NCBI RefSeq assembly: GCF_002018875.1
Contig: NZ_MVOL01000008.1
Coordinates: 124,001-188,000 of the forward strand
Reading direction: 5' to 3'
Source of the DNA: Pseudomonas sp. MF4836
GTDB lineage: Bacteria; Pseudomonadota; Gammaproteobacteria; Pseudomonadales; Pseudomonadaceae
Length of the DNA stretch: 64,000 bases
A model generated the notes under the pieces. The model saw only the letters and a program-made list of their open reading frames with translations. It ran no database searches and was not told the origin of the DNA. This document shows positions 16,065-23,802 of this stretch, piece after piece (positions within the stretch are counted from its first letter, which is position 1; each line of letters opens with the position of its first letter). The translations under genes were made by a program, and so were the position numbers.

Positions 16065-17783
16065 TTAGTTGCTCTTTGCTTCCTTGCTGTTGATTGAGAC
16101 ACTTTGCAGCGCTTTTCGTGCCTGCTGTTTTCGCAATTGTTGCCAGTGCGCCAAGACCCCCTTGGGCGCCCAGATCTGCGGTTCCGAGGCTTCGAAATTA
16201 TCGGCCTGCTCGCGTTCGGCGACGTTGGCCCGGGCCAGTTTGAAGGCCTGCTCCAGATCATCGGTCTGGTTCAGCGCCTGGGCGAACAGCGCATCGCCAA
16301 AGTAGGTGAAATCCGCTTCTTCCGAGCAGCCGAAAGACACCCGGTCGGCCTGCGAGGCGGTCATGATCAGCGTGCGTTCGTCCTTGAGCGCCGGGATAAA
16401 GCCGCCGGAGTAACAGGCCGAGATCACGATGATTTTGTCGCGGTTCTTCAGCGGGGCCAGGGCCGTCGCCAGCTCATCGGCCGGCAGGTCGGCCAGCTCC
16501 AGACGCGGCTGATCGAGCACCAGTTCGTGGGCGCTGGTGCCGTGGCTGGTCAGGTAGATGAAAACAAGGTCTTCCGGGCCACTGCGTTCGGCCAGGGTCT
16601 GGGCCGAGCGGTGCAGGCTCTCCCGGGTGGCCATGGGCCGGTCGGCCAGGTGGTCGCGGTGGTTGACCAGGCGGATCTGGCCGTAGGCACCGAAACGGCT
16701 GGCGAGCATGTTGCTGACGTAGTCGGCTTCGCGCAGGAACACGCTTTGCTTGCCGTCACCGGCCAGTGTCAGGCTGTACAGCTCTATCGCCGGTGTCGAG
16801 GCGGGAACGTTGGTCAACGCTTGTTCGAGCAGACGCCCCTGGGCCAGCAAGCCGAGCTCCAGTGGGTCCGGCAGCAATTTGCCGCTGGCATCGCGCACGC
16901 GCAGGCCGTTGATCCAATCGCCGCTTTGCACGGTGTCGTCACGCAATACCAGCACCCCATGGCCCTGGTAGCTGTCGCTGTCGAAACCGCCGATATAAAA
17001 GCTGCCGTCGCTGAGGTTGAGACGGCCCTGGCCGCTGAAGCGCCAATCGCTGAATTGCCCGACATAGTGGCTGCCGTCGACGCCTATCAGTTCACCTTTA
17101 CCGCTCAGGGCGCCTTCTTTGAACTGGCCGATCCACACGTCGCCATCCGCGTTTTCGTAACGCCCCTTGCCGTGCAACTGGTTCTGCTTGAAGCCGCCGA
17201 CGTAGATGTCGCCCTCGGCACTGTTGAAAGTGCCGTTGCCTTCGAGCTGGCCATTGACGAAGTGGCCGCTGAACTGATTGCCGCTGGCGTCGCTGCGCTG
17301 GCCTTCGCCATTGGGCTTGCCGTGGGCGAACTGGCCCTGGTATTGGCTGCCGTCCTCCAGCTCCAAGCGCCCGAGGCCGGAATAAAGGTCGGCCTTGAAC
17401 TCGCCACGGTAGGTCATGCCACCCTCTTTGAGGGTGCCTTCACCATCGCGGCGGCCAAACTTGAAACCGCCGGTGTAACTGCTGTCCTGGGTGGTCAGGC
17501 TGCCCTGGCCGTGGAACAGGCCTTGCTGGAACTGGCCGCGATAGACCTCGCCGTTGCTGCCATGCCATTCGCCGTTGCCATGCCATTGGCCATTTTCGAA
17601 TTGTCCCGCGTACCAGCTGCCGTTGGGATAGTCGATGCGCCCCTGGCCCTGCAGCAGGCCGTTGACCACGTCGCCCCGATAGCGTCCGCCGTCGGGCAGC
17701 CGGGCGTCGGGCGGTAGCAGCGATTCGCCGTCTCCGCAGGCGGCGAGCAACAGGGTCAAAACCAGGGGTACAAGTGGGCGCAT
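16065..17783 (-). CDS. Lipoprotein with 11 MORN repeats and a caspase-like C13 peptidase domain
   Basis: A 572-residue protein. A signal peptide ends in the lipobox L-A-A-C (Cys16), so it should be membrane-anchored in the envelope. Residues about 34-285 hold eleven MORN-type repeats of roughly 23 residues, each with Y-x-G-x-F and G-x-G. Residues about 335-545 form a legumain-like (C13, clan CD) domain: His414 in YLTSHGTS and Cys457 in ISACYSGGF are the expected catalytic dyad, each after a hydrophobic strand as in caspases. The role is unknown. MORN repeats usually bind lipids or proteins, which would place the peptidase at the membrane. The Asp or Asn preference of clan CD enzymes is inferred, not shown. 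Confidence 0.88.
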   Translation of the reverse strand: MRPLVPLVLTLLLAACGDGESLLPPDARLPDGGRYRGDVVNGLLQGQGRIDYPNGSWYAGQFENGQWHGNGEWHGSNGEVYRGQFQQGLFHGQGSLTTQDSSYTGGFKFGRRDGEGTLKEGGMTYRGEFKADLYSGLGRLELEDGSQYQGQFAHGKPNGEGQRSDASGNQFSGHFVNGQLEGNGTFNSAEGDIYVGGFKQNQLHGKGRYENADGDVWIGQFKEGALSGKGELIGVDGSHYVGQFSDWRFSGQGRLNLSDGSFYIGGFDSDSYQGHGVLVLRDDTVQSGDWINGLRVRDASGKLLPDPLELGLLAQGRLLEQALTNVPASTPAIELYSLTLAGDGKQSVFLREADYVSNMLASRFGAYGQIRLVNHRDHLADRPMATRESLHRSAQTLAERSGPEDLVFIYLTSHGTSAHELVLDQPRLELADLPADELATALAPLKNRDKIIVISACYSGGFIPALKDERTLIMTASQADRVSFGCSEEADFTYFGDALFAQALNQTDDLEQAFKLARANVAEREQADNFEASEPQIWAPKGVLAHWQQLRKQQARKALQSVSINSKEAKSN

Positions 17784-17849
17784 AGCGGGATCCGGGTAAT
17801 TAGGGGACCGAGTATGCCGTAGCCATGTGGCTTATATATAGAGAGGCCG

Positions 17850-17875
17850 TGCGAAACAGCGTGAGCTGTTTCGCA
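17850..17875. repeat. Hairpin between the MaoC and MORN/C13 genes
   Basis: Perfect 11-bp arms TGCGAAACAGC and GCTGTTTCGCA with a 4-base loop, 11 bases past the MaoC-type gene stop. There is no T-run on the minus strand. It sits just upstream of a TATATA-rich element (17834-17840) that may be the -10 of the MORN/C13 gene. Confidence 0.55.
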
Positions 17876-17886
17876 TCAACGGTGTT

Positions 17887-18342
17887 TCAGACGAAGCAGA
17901 GCGACAGTGGCTCGGCGATATAGGCGGGTTTTTCCTGGCCTTCGATTTCCAGGGTGGCGGTGGCCTTGAGCAACCCCTGGCCGGGTTTCTTTTCGGTGAC
18001 CTCGGTGAGGTCGACCTTGAGTCGCACCTTGGAGTTGACCTTGACCGGCTGGATGAAACGCACGCTGTCCAGGCCGTAGTTGACCACCATCTTCAGGCCT
18101 TCAGGCAACACCAGGATGTCTTCCATCAGCTTGGGAATCAGTGACAGCGAGAGGAAACCATGGGCGATGGTGCCGCCAAAGGGGGTTTGCGCAGCCTTGA
18201 CCGGATCGACGTGGATAAACTGGAAATCGCCAGTCGCCTCGGCAAACAGGTTGATGCGCTCCTGGTCGATGGTGAGCCATTCGGAACGTCCGAGTTCCTT
18301 CCCGACATAATCTTTGAGCTCTGCAACAGGAACGTAGGGCAT
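17887..18342 (-). CDS. MaoC family hot-dog dehydratase
   Basis: A 151-residue single hot-dog protein of the (R)-specific enoyl-CoA hydratase group. The hydratase-2 motif is present: DFQFIHVDPVKA in the centre with the catalytic Asp and His, followed by TPFGGTIAHGFLSLSL. It likely hydrates enoyl-CoA in fatty-acid or polyhydroxyalkanoate metabolism. I chose the ATG at 18342, which begins MPYVPVAEL and has a GGAGAG just upstream. The longer open frame reaching 18543 would overlap the promoter of the divergent LrgA-type gene. Confidence 0.9.
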   Translation of the reverse strand: MPYVPVAELKDYVGKELGRSEWLTIDQERINLFAEATGDFQFIHVDPVKAAQTPFGGTIAHGFLSLSLIPKLMEDILVLPEGLKMVVNYGLDSVRFIQPVKVNSKVRLKVDLTEVTEKKPGQGLLKATATLEIEGQEKPAYIAEPLSLCFV

Positions 18343-18486
18343 TGAGACTCTCCTTGGTTTATCGGTTTTATAGTTTTTCACGGGGTGGGGACGGTGCCCT
18401 GACAACCACTTTAGATCATCATGGCCAATTGCTTGGGTCAACCATCCATGCTTTTGGCGAATGCCGGTCCATAGCCCTTGCGTGCT

Positions 18487-18492
18487 TATAAT
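18487..18492 (+). promoter_or_regulatory. -10 box of the lrgA/lrgB-type operon
   Basis: A perfect TATAAT, 29 bases before the ATG at 18522. The -35 is not clear. The region between this and the divergent MaoC-type gene is only about 180 bases. Confidence 0.5.
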
Positions 18493-18521
18493 GCGCGACG
18501 CGTTTTTGCTGGAGAGTGGGG

Positions 18522-18884
18522 ATGTTGTTACGCGGTCTGACATGGCTGGTGCTGTTCCAATTGCTCGGCACGGCGATCAATCATCTGTTTCTGCCGATAC
18601 TGCCGGGGCCTATCGTCGGCCTGCTGCTGATGCTGATCTTCCTGATTGCACGGGGCGAAGTCGGGGAGCCCCTGAGCCTCGCGGCCAGCAGCCTGCTGCG
18701 TTACCTGCCGTTGTTGCTGGTGCCGCCGGCCGTGGGCGTGATGGTCTACGCCAAAGACATTGCCGCCGATTTCTGGGCGATTGTCGGTGCACTGGTGCTG
18801 TCCCTGGTGATTTCCATGGCCTTTGTCGGCGTGCTGATGCAGAAGCTGGTCAAGCGCCAGGCGCGGCGGGAGGAAGGGCAATGA
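18522..18884 (+). CDS. CidA/LrgA family holin-like membrane protein
   Basis: A 120-residue protein with four predicted membrane helices and a basic C-terminal tail (KLVKRQARREE). It has the family features LLGTAINHLFLPILPGPIVGLLLM and RYLPLLLVPPAVGVM. CidA/LrgA proteins act with LrgB/CidB partners in murein hydrolase control, programmed lysis or pyruvate-type transport, depending on the species. The ATG at 18522 has GGAGAG upstream; a GTG two codons earlier is possible. Stop overlaps the start of the next gene by four bases. Confidence 0.9.
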   Translation: MLLRGLTWLVLFQLLGTAINHLFLPILPGPIVGLLLMLIFLIARGEVGEPLSLAASSLLRYLPLLLVPPAVGVMVYAKDIAADFWAIVGALVLSLVISMAFVGVLMQKLVKRQARREEGQ

Positions 18885-19597
18885 CGTTCGACTGGCAAGG
18901 TGCCTGGGCGGCCGTGATCCACCACCCGTTGTTTGGCATCGGCATTACCCTGGGGGCTTATCAACTGGTGCTGGCGGCGTTCGAGAAAACCCGCTGGATC
19001 TTTCTGCAGCCGGTGCTGGTGTCGATGCTGCTGGTCATCGGCGTGCTGCTGGGCTGTGGCCTGACGTACGCCGAGTACCGTAAGAGCACCGAGATCCTGA
19101 GTATTCTGCTGGGCCCGGCCACGGTGGCACTGGCTGTGCCGCTTTATCTGAATCTGCGGCGGATCCGGCAATTGTTCTGGCCGATATTTACTACGCTGGT
19201 GGTGGGTGGCGTGGTCGCTACCGGACTTGGCGTATTGCTGGGCTGGTGGTTTGGCGCCGAGCACATGATCTTGATGACCATGGCGCCCAAGTCGGTGACT
19301 TCGCCGATTGCCATGCTGGTGGCCGAGCAGATCGGTGGTGTGGCGGCCCTGGCGGCGGTGTTCGTGCTGATAACCGGGGTCATCGGGGCTATTTTCGGCC
19401 CGAGCATTTTGAATCGCCTGGGTGTCCATAGTCCCGAGGCGCGCGGCATGGCCCTGGGCATGACGGCGCATGCCGTGGGCACCTCGGTGGCCTTGCAGGA
19501 AAACGAAGAGTGCGGTGCCTTTGCGGCGCTGGCGATGAGTCTGATGGGCGTGGCCACGGCGGTATTCCTGCCGCTGGCGGTGTCGTTGGTGGTTTAA
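18881..19597 (+). CDS. LrgB/CidB family membrane protein
   Basis: A 238-residue inner-membrane protein with about seven helices. It shows the LrgB signature: FLQPVLVSMLLVIGVLL, LGPATVALAVPLYLN, MAPKSVTSPIAMLVAEQIGG and HAVGTSVALQENEECGAFA. It is the normal partner of the LrgA-type protein encoded immediately before it, with ATGA overlap. Whether the pair acts in autolysis control or as a small-molecule transporter cannot be decided here. Confidence 0.92.
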   Translation: MTFDWQGAWAAVIHHPLFGIGITLGAYQLVLAAFEKTRWIFLQPVLVSMLLVIGVLLGCGLTYAEYRKSTEILSILLGPATVALAVPLYLNLRRIRQLFWPIFTTLVVGGVVATGLGVLLGWWFGAEHMILMTMAPKSVTSPIAMLVAEQIGGVAALAAVFVLITGVIGAIFGPSILNRLGVHSPEARGMALGMTAHAVGTSVALQENEECGAFAALAMSLMGVATAVFLPLAVSLVV

Positions 19598-19606
19598 GGA
19601 TTTTTT

Positions 19607-20197
19607 ATGAGCCTGGCGCTTTTTCCGCTGAATACCGTGCTGTTTCCGCAGTGCATCCTCGATCTGCAGATTTTCGAGGCGCGCTACCTGGACATGATCG
19701 GCCGCTGCATGAAACAGGGCAGTGGTTTTGGCGTGGTCTGCATCCTCGAAGGCGAGGAGGTCGGCAACGTGCCGGAAGGTTATGCGCTGATCGGCTGCGA
19801 AGCGTTGATCACCGATTTTCATCAACAGGACAATGGCCTGCTGGGCATTCGGGTCAAGGGTGGGCGGCGTTTTCGGGTGCTCAGCAGCGAGGTGCAGAAG
19901 GACCAACTGGTGGTCGCCCAGGTCGAGTGGCTCGACGAGGCTCCGGAGCAACCGTTGCAGGATGAGGACGCCGACCTGATCGCCTTGCTCAAGGCGCTGG
20001 CCGAGCATCCGATGGTCGAGGCCTTGAACATGGGCACGGAAGCCACCGGCCAGCAGTCGCTGGCGAACCAGTTGGCCTATCTGCTGCCATTTTCAGAGCT
20101 GGACAAGCTGGACCTGCTGCAACTGGATGATCCGCAGCAACGCCTGGATGCGATCCAGGCGCTGTTGGATGAGTTGCAGGGCGAGCTTTTCGCCTGA
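19607..20197 (+). CDS. LON peptidase substrate-binding domain protein
   Basis: A 196-residue stand-alone version of the Lon N-terminal domain, without ATPase or protease parts. Features are the start SLALFPLNTVLFPQC, then LQIFEARYLDMI, GFGVVCILEGEEVG, a DFHQQDNGLLGIRVKGGRRFRVL segment, and a helical C-terminus. Such proteins are widespread in proteobacteria, and their role is not established; substrate delivery or competition with Lon is an inference. It follows the lrgB-type gene by 9 bases and probably shares its transcript. Confidence 0.88.
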   Translation: MSLALFPLNTVLFPQCILDLQIFEARYLDMIGRCMKQGSGFGVVCILEGEEVGNVPEGYALIGCEALITDFHQQDNGLLGIRVKGGRRFRVLSSEVQKDQLVVAQVEWLDEAPEQPLQDEDADLIALLKALAEHPMVEALNMGTEATGQQSLANQLAYLLPFSELDKLDLLQLDDPQQRLDAIQALLDELQGELFA

Positions 20198-20261
20198 TCT
20201 CTGAATGTTGGGCTGCAAGTTCAGCGTGACGGCCCTTGCCACCACTCTCTAGCGGATTTCC

Positions 20262-21578
20262 TCAATAGGCGTAGCGCAGCAGGGCGTGGGGCAGGTGCCG
20301 CATGGCCATGAATGCGCACAGCGCAATCATGCTCGGCAGCACCAGCCACCAGACCCTGGCTGGCATTGCCGGCAAAGGCGTCTGACGCTGGCTCAGGGCC
20401 AGGCTGGCGGCACAGACGCAGGTCGCGAGCATCGCGCCGGCCAGAATATCGGTCGGCCAATGCGCCCCGAGGTAGACCCGCGACAAGGCGATCGAAGCGG
20501 CCGGCAGGCAGCCCAGCAGCAGCCAGGTCAGGCGCATCCTGGGTGGCTGGCCGCGCCCGGCAAGCACCGCCAGGGTCAGGAACAAGGCAAAGGCGCCGGA
20601 AGAATGCCCGCTGGGCATGCTGTAGCTGGTCAGTGGATCGGTCAGCACCTCGGGGCGGACCCGGGCGAAGAACCACTTGCTGCCGGTGTTGGCCAGAGCG
20701 GTGAACATCAGTGTGGCGCCGGCGAAGATCGCCTGCCGCCATTGGCGGGCAATCAACAGCAGCAGGGTGAGCACGCCGCTGATGATGAACATGGCTCGGA
20801 ACTCGCCGATCTGCGTGACCATCACCATGATCCGGTCCAGGGAGGCGCTGCGATGCTCCTGCACCAAGGCAATCAGGCCCTGATCGAACTGGATCAGGTA
20901 GGGGTAGCCGATAAACAGCCCGGCCAGGATCACCAGGCTCATCACACTCATGATCAAGGTGGCATTGCGGTGTCGACGCAGGCTGCTGGTAATGCTCAGG
21001 CCCACCAGCACGGCGATGCTGCCGACCACGACTCCCGCCTCGGGCCAGAAACCCTCGGGCAGCGGCAGGCGTATCGCGGCGCCGGTGGCCCAGCCGGGCA
21101 GCAGGTAGGCAACGGTCCAGCCGGCAGCGGCCAGCAGGCTGACGGCAATAAAGCGGGGGAAGGGCATGTCGAACATGCCGGCGACCATCGGCAGCATCGG
21201 CCGCAACGGCCCGATAAAACGACCCACCAGCAGGCTGGCGATGCCATAACGCTGAAAATACGCTTCGGCGCCGCTGATCCATTGCGGGTGTTGGCGCAGC
21301 CCGGGCAGTCGACGAATGCTCTGATGAAAATGTCTGCCGAGCAGGTAGGAAACGACGTCGCCCAGCAGCCCCCCGAGGAACCCTAGCAGCAGGGTTTCGC
21401 CCAGGGACAACGCGCCGTTGCCCGCCAGCACGGCAATCGCGAATAGCAGCACCGTGCCGGGCACGATCAGGCCGGCAATCGCCAGGCACTCGACACAGGC
21501 CACAATAAATACCGCGGCGGCCAGCCACTGCGGGTTGGCCGTCAACCAGGTGGTCATGCCATCGAGCCATGGGCCCAT
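20262..21578 (-). CDS. DedA-PAP2 fusion: membrane lipid flippase/phosphatase
   Basis: A 438-residue membrane protein joining two families. Residues 1-200 are DedA-like (GTVLLFAIAVLAGNG, GDVVSYLLGRHFHQS, RFIGPLRPMLPMVAGM). Residues about 230-400 are a PAP2 phosphatase with all three motifs: KWFFARVRP, SMPSGHSSGAF and SRVYLGAHWPTD, the last with the His and Asp. PAP2 enzymes dephosphorylate lipid pyrophosphates such as undecaprenyl pyrophosphate, and DedA relatives can flip polyprenyl phosphate, so the fusion could couple both steps in carrier-lipid recycling (inference). It is convergent with the LON-domain gene. Confidence 0.93.
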   Translation of the reverse strand: MGPWLDGMTTWLTANPQWLAAAVFIVACVECLAIAGLIVPGTVLLFAIAVLAGNGALSLGETLLLGFLGGLLGDVVSYLLGRHFHQSIRRLPGLRQHPQWISGAEAYFQRYGIASLLVGRFIGPLRPMLPMVAGMFDMPFPRFIAVSLLAAAGWTVAYLLPGWATGAAIRLPLPEGFWPEAGVVVGSIAVLVGLSITSSLRRHRNATLIMSVMSLVILAGLFIGYPYLIQFDQGLIALVQEHRSASLDRIMVMVTQIGEFRAMFIISGVLTLLLLIARQWRQAIFAGATLMFTALANTGSKWFFARVRPEVLTDPLTSYSMPSGHSSGAFALFLTLAVLAGRGQPPRMRLTWLLLGCLPAASIALSRVYLGAHWPTDILAGAMLATCVCAASLALSQRQTPLPAMPARVWWLVLPSMIALCAFMAMRHLPHALLRYAY

Positions 21579-21625
21579 AGAGTCAACTCCGTCATGTGCA
21601 CATTGAACGCAGAAGCGCGCCAGAT

Positions 21626-21643
21626 CGCGATAGCGCTATCGCG
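21626..21643. repeat. 18-bp perfect palindrome, REP-like
   Basis: CGCGATAGCGCTATCGCG reads the same on both strands. With the following GGGCAGGTTCG it resembles the REP elements scattered between Pseudomonas genes, though degenerate and single. It lies in the 88-base gap between the Mpg-type gene stop and the DedA-PAP2 start. Confidence 0.55.
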
Positions 21644-21666
21644 GGCAGGTTCGTTGCTGCGGGATT

Positions 21667-22353
21667 TCAGTCGAGCAGAAAGTAATCGCGTCCTTCGACT
21701 TGGCCGCGACGCAAGGGGTTCCGCGTGCAATAAGGCGCGTAGGACGCATCGACGAAGCGGTACATCAAATGCTCGTCGCGGCCGTGGGGAATGCCCAGGC
21801 GAGTGGTCTGGATAATCTGTCCAACCGGGGTGCCGACATCTTCGACAAACAGCAGCTCCTGATCAAAGCGCTTGGCATCCCAGATTGGGACTTTCAAGCC
21901 CAAGGCCTTGCACAGCAGGGTCTGGCCGGCGCACAGCTTTTGCGAGGGGCGGGGGCTGCCACTGGCATCGGGGTTGTTGAGCAGCATTTGCGCCAGGCTG
22001 GCCGGGCCAGAGACCGCGTCGACCCAGGGGTAGGCCGATTTTATCAGCACCGCGTTGCCCGGACCCTGAGCGCTGAAATTCAGCGAATCGCCGCCGCGGG
22101 CGTAATACATGTAGATGTGGCCGCCATCCAGAAACAAAGCTTTACGCTTTTCTGTGTAGCCGAGGGAGGCGTGGCTGCCTTTTTCCTCGCAGTAATAGGC
22201 TTCGGTCTCGATAATGCGCGCCGATAACCACAGGCCGTCGAATTTATGCCGGATGATTTTGCCCAGCAGTTCGCGGGCCAGCAGTTGCGCATCACGGTCG
22301 AAGAAGCTGTCAGGCAGGGCGTTGGGCAGGTCTGCGTTGGTCAGAATGGACAT
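21667..22353 (-). CDS. DNA-3-methyladenine glycosylase (AAG/MPG family)
   Basis: Base-excision repair enzyme that removes alkylated purines and hypoxanthine from DNA. It has 228 residues. The catalytic Glu is in the IIETEAYY motif near residue 64; KALFLDGGHIYMYYARGGDSLNF and AGQTLLCKALGL follow as in the family. Single gene on the minus strand, divergent from proA. Confidence 0.93.
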   Translation of the reverse strand: MSILTNADLPNALPDSFFDRDAQLLARELLGKIIRHKFDGLWLSARIIETEAYYCEEKGSHASLGYTEKRKALFLDGGHIYMYYARGGDSLNFSAQGPGNAVLIKSAYPWVDAVSGPASLAQMLLNNPDASGSPRPSQKLCAGQTLLCKALGLKVPIWDAKRFDQELLFVEDVGTPVGQIIQTTRLGIPHGRDEHLMYRFVDASYAPYCTRNPLRRGQVEGRDYFLLD

Positions 22354-22487
22354 GGTGGCAACGGTGGGCGACGAGAAATGTGACGCAATGATATCAACAT
22401 CAGCCTTAACTCATGCTTAACGAGCGCTATTTGCCCTCCATTTTGACCATCCGCCCGTGACCGCTGTCCGTGGGCCGATGCGACAGC

Positions 22488-22493
22488 TATAAT
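22488..22493 (+). promoter_or_regulatory. -10 box upstream of proA
   Basis: A perfect TATAAT, 37 bases before the proA ATG, with a poor -35. It is the likely entry point of the proA-nadD-rsfS-rlmH-mrdA-rodA transcript. Confidence 0.5.
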
Positions 22494-22529
22494 CTGCCGC
22501 TTTCCTCTTTGCCAAGACCACACCAGACC

Positions 22530-23801
22530 ATGACTGAGTCCGTTCTTGACTACATGACCCGTTTGGGTCGCGCTGCCCGCGAAGCTTCGCGTGTCATCGG
22601 CCGTGCCAGCACTGCGCAGAAAAACCGTGCGCTGAATGCTGCTGCCGCTGCTTTGGACGCCGCTCGTCCAGAACTGACCGCTGCCAACGAGCAGGACCTG
22701 GCTGCCGGTCGGGCCAATGGTCTGGAACCGGCCATGCTAGAACGTCTGGCGCTGACCCCGGCCCGTATCGACGGCATGATCGTTGGTCTGCGCCAGGTGG
22801 CTAGCCTGCCGGACCCGGTGGGCGCGATCCGCGATATGAGCTACCGGCCTTCGGGTATCCAGGTCGGCAAAATGCGCGTGCCGCTGGGTGTGGTTGGCAT
22901 CATTTACGAATCACGGCCGAACGTGACCATCGATGCCGCGAGCCTGTGCCTGAAGTCGGGTAACGCGACCATCCTGCGTGGCGGCTCCGAGGCCATCCAC
23001 TCCAATCGCGCCATCGCCCTGTGCATCCAGCGCGGCCTGGCCGAAGCCGGCTTGCCGGCGGCCGTGGTCCAGGTGGTCGAAGTGACCGACCGGGCGGCTG
23101 TCGGTGCCTTGATCACCATGCCGGAATACGTCGACGTGATCGTACCGCGCGGTGGCAAGGGCCTGATCGAACGCGTTAGCCGTGACGCCCGCGTGCCGGT
23201 GATCAAGCATCTGGACGGCATCTGCCACGTTTATGTCGGTGCTCACGCGGACCTGGCCAAGGCCCAGCGCATTGCCTTCAACGCCAAGACCTACCGTTAT
23301 GGCATCTGCGGCGCGATGGAAACCCTGCTGGTGGATCAAGCTGTGGCTGCCGATTTCTTGCCGGCGATGGCTGCGCAGTTCCGCGAGAAGGGTGTCGAGT
23401 TGCGGGGTTGCGAGCGTACTCAGGCCATCATCGACGTGATTGCTGCAACCGAAGAAGACTGGAATACCGAGTACCTGGCACCGATTCTGTCGATCCGCGT
23501 GGTGGACGACCTGGGCCAGGCCATTGAGCACATCAACCATTACGGCTCGCACCACACGGACTCGATCGTCACTGAACACCAGGGTGAAGCCCGGCGTTTT
23601 GTAGCTGAGGTCGACTCCAGTTCGGTGATGATCAACACCCCGACCTGCTTCGCCGATGGCTTTGAATACGGATTGGGTGCGGAGATTGGCATTTCTACTG
23701 ATAAGCTGCACGCCCGCGGCCCGGTAGGTCTCGAAGGCTTGACCTGCGAGAAATACATCGTGGTCGGTGATGGCCAGTTGCGTGGACAGGAGTCGGTCTG
23801 A
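22530..23801 (+). CDS. proA: Gamma-glutamyl phosphate reductase
   Basis: Second step of proline synthesis: NADPH reduction of glutamyl-5-phosphate to the semialdehyde. It has 423 residues, normal length. The aldehyde-dehydrogenase-type catalytic Cys lies in KHLDGICHVYV. GVVGIIYESRPNV, LRGGSEA and GLGAEIGISTDKLHARGPVGL are conserved. I start at the ATG at 22530 (MTESVLDYM), since the longer frame begins upstream of the -10 box. First gene of a long plus-strand run. Confidence 0.97.
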   Translation: MTESVLDYMTRLGRAAREASRVIGRASTAQKNRALNAAAAALDAARPELTAANEQDLAAGRANGLEPAMLERLALTPARIDGMIVGLRQVASLPDPVGAIRDMSYRPSGIQVGKMRVPLGVVGIIYESRPNVTIDAASLCLKSGNATILRGGSEAIHSNRAIALCIQRGLAEAGLPAAVVQVVEVTDRAAVGALITMPEYVDVIVPRGGKGLIERVSRDARVPVIKHLDGICHVYVGAHADLAKAQRIAFNAKTYRYGICGAMETLLVDQAVAADFLPAMAAQFREKGVELRGCERTQAIIDVIAATEEDWNTEYLAPILSIRVVDDLGQAIEHINHYGSHHTDSIVTEHQGEARRFVAEVDSSSVMINTPTCFADGFEYGLGAEIGISTDKLHARGPVGLEGLTCEKYIVVGDGQLRGQESV

Positions 23802-23802
23802 C

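Noticed and set aside
16104..17717. 537-codon frame opposite the MORN/C13 gene
   Set aside because: Repetitive Ala/Val/Glu content simply mirrors the MORN repeats on the real strand.
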